Assembly (NCBI GenBank): GCA_024639035.1
Contig: JAHEJE010000188.1
Location: 1-5,873, forward strand
Source: Alphaproteobacteria bacterium
Lineage (GTDB): Bacteria; Pseudomonadota; Alphaproteobacteria; Rhizobiales; Aestuariivirgaceae
Direction: 5' to 3'
DNA: 5,873 bases
Part shown: positions 1 to 5,191 of the stretch, one piece after another
Layout: each line of letters begins with the position of its first letter
Position numbering within the stretch: the first letter of the stretch is position 1
Notes under the pieces: generated by a model
Databases searched by the model: none
The model's input: only the letters and a program-made list of their open reading frames with translations
What the model was told of the DNA's origin: nothing
Position numbers and translations under genes: made by a program

Positions 1-35
1 GAGGCTGTGCCCCGTGGCCCGGATTTATGTCTCAT
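1..35 (-). CDS. IS3-family transposase OrfA, N-terminal fragment (runs off window)
   Basis: Only 11 complete codons are visible, reading MRHKSGPRGTA. This resembles, from memory, the N-terminus of a common group of IS3-family OrfA proteins, which begins with a short basic lead containing SGPRG and continues into a helix-turn-helix that binds the element's ends. The ATG (35-33) is preceded by a near-ideal Shine-Dalgarno AAGGAG (46-41) with a 5-nt spacer, which makes this a real start rather than a chance frame. In such elements OrfA is normally fused to the DDE-domain OrfB by programmed -1 frameshifting; that part is outside the window. Whether the element is intact cannot be judged. The very short length limits certainty. 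Confidence 0.6.
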   Translation of the reverse strand, partial: MRHKSGPRGTA

Positions 36-40
36 CTTCA

Positions 41-46
41 CTCCTT
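41..46 (-). promoter_or_regulatory. Shine-Dalgarno of the IS OrfA fragment
   Basis: AAGGAG on the minus strand, 5 nt before the ATG at 35-33. It is the strongest ribosome binding site in the window and is the main reason to accept an 11-codon fragment as a gene start. Confidence 0.6.
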
Positions 47-122
47 GATGGTTACGATGAGCCAAAAATCCTCCCTTATGCAATACCGCTAATTTGTTCC
101 ATAGGCGCTGACGTCAGACACA

Positions 123-379
123 GTGCAACGAGTACGCCATCGTAAGGCAACGCAAGACTGGTCGGCCAACATGTGGCACATCCCGGAAGTGATGAGCCTT
201 TTTGATTTGGGTCCGTTACCGGGGGCGAAGCAGACTCTGCAGAACGGTGTTCGGAGAGTCTGCAATGGGGCAAAAGCTGCCCCCAGTCGCATCATCAATT
301 GAGTGACCGAGAGGTGACCGGAGACTGCTTGTCAAAGTGTGACCAAGCGTTCCGAAGCCCTCGAAACGCCTTCTAACGC
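123..379. other. Intergenic region without a supported gene
   Basis: Between the IS edge and the sequence flanking the tRNA no frame on either strand looks like a gene. The longest plus-strand frame with an ATG (171-302, 43 codons) has no ribosome binding site and no recognisable motif. The minus-strand frames across 76-298 are low-complexity and also lack recognisable motifs. The stretch does contain paired stem-loops (221-284) and three copies of GTGACC at 303, 314 and 339, which are listed separately. It may be a relic next to the insertion or may encode an unrecognised small RNA; the sequence does not decide. Confidence 0.5.
221..284. other. Nested stem-loops with an alternative hairpin; possible structured RNA
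   Basis: A perfect 9-bp inverted repeat, GCAGACTCT (230-238) with AGAGTCTGC (255-263), encloses a second 4-bp stem GAAC/GTTC (242-245/249-252) with a 3-nt loop. Around this, GGGGGC (221-226) can pair with GCCCCC (279-284). The 3' half of that outer stem can instead form a local hairpin GGGGCA/TGCCCC (267-272/278-283), so two folds compete. The arrangement recalls an attenuator or a small RNA, but no poly-U tract follows on either strand and I recognise no known RNA family. The strand of transcription is unknown. Confidence 0.35.
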
Positions 380-402
380 ATTGAAAAATATATTGAAAAT
401 AT
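380..402. repeat. AT-rich tandem direct repeat beside the tRNA 3' end
   Basis: ATTGAAAAATAT (380-391) is followed directly by ATTGAAAATAT (392-402), two imperfect copies differing by one A. Read on the minus strand it begins about 10 nt after the tRNA CCA end and gives ATATT-TTC-AATAT followed by ATTTTTC, a weak AT hairpin with a U-run. It may therefore serve as the tRNA's transcription terminator. It is strikingly AT-rich against the GC-rich surroundings. Confidence 0.5.
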
Positions 403-411
403 CTTGGGGGC

Positions 412-487
<76 letters not shown>

Positions 488-542
488 TTGCCTGCCGCTT
501 CGCCTGGCCTTGTGGCGGGCACAAGTTGGCGCGGGCGGCGGG

Positions 543-571
543 AAACTAGGCTGACCGGCTCAAACAATCAA
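543..571 (-). promoter_or_regulatory. Candidate promoter of tRNA-Ala
   Basis: On the minus strand TTGATT (571-566) and TAGTTT (548-543) are separated by exactly 17 nt. The upstream box matches TTGACA at four of six positions, with a preceding C as in the rhizobial CTTGAC pattern; the downstream box is a weaker match. Transcription would start near 536, about 50 nt before the mature tRNA 5' end, leaving a leader for RNase P to remove. Judged by eye only. Confidence 0.35.
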
Positions 572-603
572 GCAAAACTTCATCGTCCGGCCGATTGCCA
601 CGG

Positions 604-1017
604 TCAACTCTCGGTGTCATCCGGTTTGGTCGCGCCGATGATGCCGATTGCCGGGGCATCATCGTCATCTTCTTCTTCGAGAAACGTATCGTCGTCGCCG
701 TCCGCTTCGATCTCGACATCGTCGCCCAGATCCACGCCTTCAATTACCGCGGCCTCGTCATCGGCATCGTCATCGTCGTCGTCATCGCTATCGGCATCGT
801 CCAAACTGGCGACGGCAGCGGTTTCTTTCTTCGCTGGCTCGGGAGCCGGTTCGGCCGGCTTGGCGGGCGGCGGGGCATCGGACTTCGAAGGCAGGATCGG
901 CTCGACGATGAAACTCTCGCCACAGCTCGGGCAAACTATGGGATCGTTGTTCAAATCATAGAACCGGCTGGAACAGCTCGGACAGGACCGTTTGGCCCCA
1001 AGTTCTGCATCAACCAC
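604..1017 (-). CDS. FYDLN acid-domain family protein (TIGR02300-like)
   Basis: With a GTG start at 1017 the product is 137 residues. An N-terminal zinc ribbon has cysteine pairs CPSC (Cys12, Cys15) and CPSC (Cys29, Cys32), and between them RFYDLNNDPIVCP, the signature that names the family. A Pro/Ala-rich linker (about 40-66) leads into a long acidic tail with a run of seven aspartates (78-84) and a second DDD/EEE/DDDD patch near the C-terminus. The family is largely alphaproteobacterial and its function is not established; the zinc ribbon suggests nucleic acid or protein binding and the tail suggests a basic partner, both inference. The GTG is chosen because the family begins just before the ELGxKR segment and because AGAGGAA sits 9 nt upstream. 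The ATG at 1074, 19 codons earlier, has no ribosome binding site. It is divergent from aroA. Confidence 0.88.
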   Translation of the reverse strand: MVDAELGAKRSCPSCSSRFYDLNNDPIVCPSCGESFIVEPILPSKSDAPPPAKPAEPAPEPAKKETAAVASLDDADSDDDDDDDADDEAAVIEGVDLGDDVEIEADGDDDTFLEEEDDDDAPAIGIIGATKPDDTES

Positions 1018-1025
1018 GTGCGCAG

Positions 1026-1032
1026 TTCCTCT
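1026..1032 (-). promoter_or_regulatory. Ribosome binding site that decides the GTG start of the FYDLN gene
   Basis: AGAGGAA on the minus strand, with its GAGGA core 9 nt before the GTG at 1017-1015. No comparable site precedes the upstream ATG at 1074, so this favours the shorter protein. Confidence 0.6.
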
Positions 1033-1057
1033 GTTGCGAAAATCAGGAGTGAGAATT

Positions 1058-1074
1058 GTGGCATCCCATGCCAC
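1058..1074. promoter_or_regulatory. Perfect 7-bp inverted repeat in the divergent promoter region
   Basis: GTGGCAT-CCC-ATGCCAC is a perfect inverted repeat with a 3-nt centre, lying between the divergent FYDLN gene and aroA. It overlaps the expected -10 position for the minus-strand TTGACA at 1093-1088. This placement would suit an operator that represses the FYDLN gene; alternatively it is a hairpin in transcript. No regulator is identifiable from the sequence. Confidence 0.35.
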
Positions 1075-1093
1075 GGCCCAGCCGCGCTGTCAA
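1065..1093 (-). promoter_or_regulatory. Candidate promoter of the FYDLN gene
   Basis: A perfect TTGACA lies on the minus strand at 1093-1088. The -10 position 17 nt downstream reads CATGGG (1070-1065), a poor match, so either the spacing is unusual or the promoter depends on an activator. If used, transcription would start near 1058, inside the longer reading frame, which again favours translation from the GTG at 1017. Confidence 0.25.
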
Positions 1094-1128
1094 AAGCAAA
1101 TCACAGGTTTCGCGCGCGCGGCTTGTTG

Positions 1129-1157
1129 GTGACAGTCCGCCGCCGATCATGCTAGGA
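1129..1157 (+). promoter_or_regulatory. Candidate aroA promoter
   Basis: GTGACA (1129-1134) and CTAGGA (1152-1157) are separated by 17 nt. The first matches TTGACA at five of six positions, and the second shares CTA with the rhizobial CTATAT-type -10 box. The transcript would begin about 35 nt before the aroA ATG. Found by eye; no other pair in the gap looked better. Confidence 0.3.
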
Positions 1158-1198
1158 CCGCATCTGGGTTGGAAAATCAATAGACAGACTGGGTTGTT

Positions 1199-2542
1199 AT
1201 GCTTGAAACCGGGCACAAGCCGATCATTGCGCGGCCCTCGGGCAATCTGCGGGGCCGCATAGAGGTTCCGGGCGACAAGTCGATTTCACACCGGGCGCTG
1301 ATGCTCAGCGCAATCGCGCTCGGCGAAAGCTGCATCAGCGGACTGCTCGCATCGGAAGATGTGGTGAACACCCGCCGGGCAATGGCAGCGCTCGGCGCAC
1401 GTATCTCGGCACAGGCGGACGGCACATGCAGGGTTCGCGGCACCGGCGTCGGCGGCTTGCGCCAGCCCGACGCAGAGGTCGATTTCGGCAACTCGGGCAC
1501 CGGTGTGCGCCTTGCCGCCGGGCTGATGGCGACGACGCCGATCAGTGTGAGGCTGACCGGCGATGCTTCGCTGTGCAAACGCCCGATGGACCGGATCATC
1601 AATCCACTGCAGCAAATGGGGGCCCGCTTCGAGCCTGCAGCATCGTCGCGGCTGCCACTGACACTGCATGGGGCGCGCCATGCCGTGCCGATTACCTATG
1701 CCTTGCCGGTGGCCTCGGCACAGGTCAAGTCGGCGGTCCTGCTCGCCGGATTGAACACGCCCGGCATCACCACGGTCATCGAGACGCACGCCACCCGCGA
1801 CCACACCGAGCGCATGCTGACGGCGTTCGGCGCCGACATTTCACACACGGACAGGGCTGGCCAGCGCCACATCTCGGTGTCCGGCCACGTCGAATTGACC
1901 GCCTGCGACATTGCCGTACCCGGTGACCCAAGTTCTGCGGCCTTTGCCATCGTGGCCGCGTTGATCACCGAAGGTTCGGACATCACCATAGACAATGTCC
2001 TTCTGAACCCGACGCGAACCGGACTTTTCGAGACGCTGATCGAGATGGGGGCCGATCTGTCGATCAGCGACAAGCGCACCGCCGGCGGCGAAGACGTCGG
2101 CACCGTGACAGCGCGCGCGAGCCGGCTGCGCGGCGTGTCGGTGCCGGCCGGCCGGGCGCCGTCGATGATCGACGAGTATCCGGTGCTGGCGGTGGCCGCA
2201 GCGTTTGCCGAGGGCAGCACGCACATGGCGGGCCTTGCCGAACTGCGGGTGAAGGAAAGCGACCGATTGAACGCGGTGCTGGCCGGCCTGAGGCAGAACG
2301 GCATTGCAGCGCGAGCCGGCGATGACTGGCTTGAAGTCGATGGCGGTCCGGTACCGGGCGGCGGTGTGGTCGAAACGCACCTGGACCATCGCATTGCCAT
2401 GGCGTTCTGCGTGCTGGGGCTTGGCGCGCGCAATGCGGTCACGGTTGACGACGGCAAAATCATCGCCACCAGCTTTCCCGAATTTGCCGGCCTGATGGCG
2501 GGTCTGGGGGCGGAATTTATCGATGCGGATGGGGTGTCATGA
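1199..2542 (+). CDS. aroA: 3-phosphoshikimate 1-carboxyvinyltransferase (EPSP synthase, class II)
   Basis: Cytoplasmic sixth enzyme of the shikimate pathway: it joins phosphoenolpyruvate to shikimate 3-phosphate, giving EPSP on the way to chorismate and the aromatic amino acids. The 447-residue product is full length for the family (CP4 enzyme about 455). It shows the four motifs used to define class II enzymes: GDKS (25-28), SAQVK (173-177), RDHTE (200-204) and NPTR (270-273). Other active-site landmarks are DEYP (Asp325), KESDR (352-356) and HLDHR (394-398). The PEP-loop motif is GNSGTG with Gly100 where the glyphosate-tolerant CP4 enzyme has Ala100. The start is the first Met before the conserved core; its ribosome binding site is weak. 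The stop overlaps the cmk start (ATGA), pointing to an aroA-cmk operon. Confidence 0.96.
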   Translation: MLETGHKPIIARPSGNLRGRIEVPGDKSISHRALMLSAIALGESCISGLLASEDVVNTRRAMAALGARISAQADGTCRVRGTGVGGLRQPDAEVDFGNSGTGVRLAAGLMATTPISVRLTGDASLCKRPMDRIINPLQQMGARFEPAASSRLPLTLHGARHAVPITYALPVASAQVKSAVLLAGLNTPGITTVIETHATRDHTERMLTAFGADISHTDRAGQRHISVSGHVELTACDIAVPGDPSSAAFAIVAALITEGSDITIDNVLLNPTRTGLFETLIEMGADLSISDKRTAGGEDVGTVTARASRLRGVSVPAGRAPSMIDEYPVLAVAAAFAEGSTHMAGLAELRVKESDRLNAVLAGLRQNGIAARAGDDWLEVDGGPVPGGGVVETHLDHRIAMAFCVLGLGARNAVTVDDGKIIATSFPEFAGLMAGLGAEFIDADGVS

Positions 2543-3159
2543 TCATTGCTGTCGATGGGCCCGCCGCGTCCGGCAAGGGAACTCTGGCACGCCGGCTGGC
2601 GGCGCACTACGGCTTGAACTATCTTGATACCGGGTCGCTTTACCGCGCGGTCGGCGTGGCGGTGGAGCGCTCCGGGGCCAGCCCGTCGAACACCGATGCA
2701 GCCCTGGCGGCGGCGCGCGGACTGGAGATCGAGGACTTCGACGACGACCAATTGCGCGCCGATGGCGCCGGCGAGGCGGCCTCGATCATTGCCGCCGATC
2801 CGCAGGTGCGCGAAATCATGCTCGACTTCCAGCGCCGGATCGCGTCATCGCCGCCGGGAGCGGTTCTCGACGGCCGCGACATCGGCACCGTCGTGTGTCC
2901 GGATGCCGAGGTCAAACTGTTCGTGACCGCCGATATCGAGGTGCGCGCCCGGCGCCGCCACGCCGAGTTGTGCGCCGCGGGCGTCAAGCCGTCTCTCGAA
3001 ACCGTGCTCGACGACCTGAGACGGCGTGACGAACGCGACGCCGGACGGGCGGTTGCGCCACTGAAACCGGCTGCAGACGCCTACTTGCTCGACACGACGA
3101 AATTGGATATAGAAGCGGCGTTTCAGGCTGCCGTCGAATACATCGACGGCAAAATCTGA
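2539..3159 (+). CDS. cmk: (d)CMP kinase (cytidylate kinase)
   Basis: Phosphorylates CMP and dCMP with ATP to the diphosphates in pyrimidine nucleotide salvage and DNA precursor supply; cytoplasmic. The 206-residue product starts directly at the core fold. It has a P-loop GPAASGKGT (7-15) and then DTGSLYR (30-36) for nucleoside monophosphate binding. DGRDIGTVV (from 111) is diagnostic for CMP kinases, and a LID with RRRDERDAGRAVAPLKPA lies from about 161. It is somewhat shorter than the roughly 225-residue E. coli enzyme, with the shortening in the middle CMP-binding segment; I take this as a normal short form. Its ATG overlaps the aroA stop by 4 nt and has only a GGGGTG-like ribosome binding site, so translation is probably coupled to aroA. 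A terminator-like hairpin follows the stop. Confidence 0.96.
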   Translation: MIIAVDGPAASGKGTLARRLAAHYGLNYLDTGSLYRAVGVAVERSGASPSNTDAALAAARGLEIEDFDDDQLRADGAGEAASIIAADPQVREIMLDFQRRIASSPPGAVLDGRDIGTVVCPDAEVKLFVTADIEVRARRRHAELCAAGVKPSLETVLDDLRRRDERDAGRAVAPLKPAADAYLLDTTKLDIEAAFQAAVEYIDGKI

Positions 3160-3162
3160 CCG

Positions 3163-3202
3163 GGACGCGCTGCCCAACAAGCGGCGGGTCCTTAAATTGT
3201 TT
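3163..3202 (+). terminator. Probable rho-independent terminator after cmk
   Basis: Starting 3 nt after the cmk stop codon, an 11-position stem (3163-3173 with 3181-3191) has one G·G mismatch and one G·U pair and closes a 7-nt loop. It is followed by TTAAATTGTTT, a T-rich but interrupted tract. It would separate the aroA-cmk transcript from rpsA, perhaps incompletely. Confidence 0.5.
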
Positions 3203-3308
3203 CCGTATCAGGAAGAAAAACGAGACGCCGGCCTGGGTGTCTGTCTGCCTGAACCGGAAATGCTCGTGGTATGCCGGCTGTTTCTGAACCAAGCGAAGAT
3301 TGAACGCC

Positions 3309-3337
3309 TTGAGACGGCTGGACGACCTGCGGATATT
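3309..3337 (+). promoter_or_regulatory. Candidate rpsA promoter
   Basis: TTGAGA (3309-3314) and GATATT (3332-3337) are separated by exactly 17 nt; they match the sigma-70 consensus at five and four of six positions, and the first is preceded by C as in rhizobial CTTGAC. Transcription would start near 3344, giving a leader of about 35 nt that carries GAGGA (3370-3374) just before the ATG. This is the best promoter-like pair in the 219-bp cmk-rpsA gap (3160-3378), which otherwise holds no gene. Confidence 0.45.
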
Positions 3338-3378
3338 GCCGTGGGCCAACCCGATTTAGATGTAACAACGAGGAATTA

Positions 3379-5112
3379 ATGACCGCTGCAAGCACCTTGA
3401 ACCCGACCCGCGATGAATTCGCGGCCATGCTGGACGAGAGCTTTAACGCCAATGACGCCGTTGAAGGCACTGTTGTAAAAGGCAAGATCATATCGATTGA
3501 GAACGATCTCGCGATCATAGACGTCGGGTTGAAGACCGAGGGCCGAGTGGCCGTGCGCGAGTTCCAGATGCCGGGCTCCGATGAAACCCTGAGTGTCGGC
3601 GATGAGGTGGAAGTCTACCTGGAGCGCATCGAGAACGCCATGGGCGAAGCGGTGCTGTCGCGCGACAAGGCGCGCCGCGAGGAGGCCTGGGAGCGGCTTG
3701 AGAAATCGTCAGAAGCCAACGAGCGGGTTGACGGTGTGATTTTCGGCCGGGTCAAAGGCGGCTTCACGGTCGATCTCGGCGGCGCGGTGGCATTCCTGCC
3801 GGGCAGCCAGGTCGATGTCCGTCCGATCCGCGATGTAGCCCCTCTCATGAACATCCCGCAGCCGTTTCAGATCCTCAAGATGGACAAGCGCCGCGGTAAC
3901 ATCGTCGTGTCGCGCCGCGCCATCATGGAAGAAACCCGCGCCGAGCAGCGTTCGGAGCTGGTGCAGAACCTGGCCGAGGGCCAGGTCGTCGAAGGCGTGG
4001 TCAAGAACATCACCGACTACGGTGCGTTCGTCGACCTAGGCGGCATCGACGGGCTGCTGCACGTCACCGATATCTCCTGGAAACGGGTCAACCAGCCCTC
4101 CGACGTGCTGTCGGTCGGTCAGACCCTCAATGTCCAGATCATCAAAATCAATTCGGAAACCCAGCGTATCAGTCTCGGCATGAAACAGCTCGAGAAGGAT
4201 CCGTGGGAAGGGGTCGAGAACAAATACCTCGTCGCCAGCAATGTCACCGGCCGGGTCACCAACATCACCGACTACGGTGCATTCGTGGAACTGGAAGAGG
4301 GTATCGAAGGCCTTGTCCACGTCTCGGAGATGAGCTGGACCAAGAAGAACGTTCATCCCGGCAAGATCCTGTCGACGTCGCAGGAGATCACCGTTCAGGT
4401 GCTCGAGGTCGATCCGGTCAAGCGGCGGATTTCGCTTGGCCTCAAGCAGACCCAGGACAATCCATGGGCGTCGTTCTCCGACAAGTTCCCGACCGGCACC
4501 CAGGTCGAGGGCGAGGTCAAAAACATCACCGAGTTCGGCCTGTTCATCGGCCTGGATGGTGATGTCGACGGCATGGTCCACCTGTCCGATCTCGACTGGA
4601 GCCAGTCGGGCGAGGAGGCGATCAAGCAGTATAAGAAGGGCGACGTGGTGAAAGCCGTGGTGCTCGATGTCGATATGGACAAGGAGCGGATTTCGCTCGG
4701 CGTCAAGCAGCTGACCGGCGATCCCATCGACAAGGTCGAGGGCCTGCGCAAGGGCGCAACGGTTACCGGCGAGGTTACCGCCGTCCAGGACAATGGCATC
4801 GAGGTTGCGGTTGCCGGCTCGGAGTTGACGGCGTTCATCCGCCGCGCCGACCTGGCCCGCGACCGGTCCGAACAGCGGCCCGAGCGGTTTGCCGTCGGCG
4901 AAAAGGTCGATGCCCGGGTCACCCAGCTCGACAAGGCCAATCACAAGATCGGCCTGTCGATCAAGGCGCTTGAGATCGCCGAGGAAAAGGCGGCTGTGGC
5001 ACAGTACGGTTCGTCCGATTCCGGGGCATCGCTCGGCGACATCCTCGGGGCCGCGCTGAACAAGGCCCAGCAGGACGACGACGCCGGCGACAACGACGGC
5101 GACGACAAGTAA
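3379..5112 (+). CDS. rpsA: 30S ribosomal protein S1
   Basis: S1 binds mRNA on the 30S subunit and helps place and unfold it for initiation. The 577-residue product has six S1 (OB-fold) repeats at about 28-95, 115-180, 200-270, 288-358, 373-443 and 459-530. Repeats 3 and 4 carry the classic ITDYGAFV and repeat 5 ITEFGLFI, each ending in an ISLGxKQ segment, with DPW or NPW after repeats 3 and 4. Repeats 1 and 2 are divergent, as in the family, where they anchor S1 to the ribosome while 3-6 bind RNA. The C-terminus is an acidic, Asp-rich tail from about 565. The ATG follows GAGGA with a 4-nt spacer. E. coli S1 represses its own translation through the leader; with the promoter proposed here the leader would be only about 35 nt, so a large leader fold is unlikely. 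Length is slightly above the usual 550-570. Confidence 0.97.
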   Translation: MTAASTLNPTRDEFAAMLDESFNANDAVEGTVVKGKIISIENDLAIIDVGLKTEGRVAVREFQMPGSDETLSVGDEVEVYLERIENAMGEAVLSRDKARREEAWERLEKSSEANERVDGVIFGRVKGGFTVDLGGAVAFLPGSQVDVRPIRDVAPLMNIPQPFQILKMDKRRGNIVVSRRAIMEETRAEQRSELVQNLAEGQVVEGVVKNITDYGAFVDLGGIDGLLHVTDISWKRVNQPSDVLSVGQTLNVQIIKINSETQRISLGMKQLEKDPWEGVENKYLVASNVTGRVTNITDYGAFVELEEGIEGLVHVSEMSWTKKNVHPGKILSTSQEITVQVLEVDPVKRRISLGLKQTQDNPWASFSDKFPTGTQVEGEVKNITEFGLFIGLDGDVDGMVHLSDLDWSQSGEEAIKQYKKGDVVKAVVLDVDMDKERISLGVKQLTGDPIDKVEGLRKGATVTGEVTAVQDNGIEVAVAGSELTAFIRRADLARDRSEQRPERFAVGEKVDARVTQLDKANHKIGLSIKALEIAEEKAAVAQYGSSDSGASLGDILGAALNKAQQDDDAGDNDGDDK

Positions 5113-5123
5113 CCGACACTGGC

Positions 5124-5159
5124 GGGCGGGCGGGGCCGCGAGGCTCGGTGCGCCCGCCC
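5124..5159 (+). terminator. GC-rich hairpin after rpsA, possible terminator
   Basis: GGGCGGGCG (5124-5132) pairs perfectly with CGCCCGCCC (5151-5159) across an 18-nt loop, 11 nt after the rpsA stop. The following bases (CTGCCCTTCT) do not form a proper U-tract, so termination would be weak or the hairpin mainly protects the rpsA mRNA 3' end. It lies between rpsA and sppA. Confidence 0.4.
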
Positions 5160-5191
5160 CTGCCCTTCTACCAACCAGGGCCCGATCACGA

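Larger units (their letters stand above)
1..122 (-). mobile_element. Edge of an IS3-family insertion sequence (partial)
   Basis: The left edge of the window holds the start of an IS3-type transposase OrfA on the minus strand, so the element extends beyond position 1. IS3-family elements start with 5'-TG a few tens of bases before orfA. Read on the minus strand, a TG-initiated stretch, TGTGTCTGACGTCA, begins at 122 and lies 87 bp before the orfA start, which is a plausible distance. The boundary could equally be at 120, and no target duplication can be checked because the other end is missing. The family call rests on the OrfA N-terminus alone; the exact end is inference. Confidence 0.55.

Noticed and set aside
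171..302. A 43-codon plus-strand frame starting MWHIPEVMSLFDLG
   Set aside because: It has no ribosome binding site and no recognisable motif, and it crosses the paired stem-loops. The frame stays open upstream to 105, into the presumed IS end, so it could be chance or a gene remnant.
509..525. Inverted repeat CTTGTG/CACAAG between the FYDLN gene and the tRNA
   Set aside because: The stem is only 6 bp with no U-run after it on the minus strand, so it is too weak to call a terminator; it would lie in the tRNA precursor leader.
595..1155. A 186-residue plus-strand frame opposite the FYDLN gene
   Set aside because: It is a shadow of the conserved minus-strand zinc-ribbon gene, with low-complexity Ile/Val runs mirroring acidic codons.
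1696..2751. A 351-residue minus-strand frame across aroA and cmk
   Set aside because: Long antisense frames are expected in GC-rich coding DNA; the plus-strand proteins here carry every expected motif.
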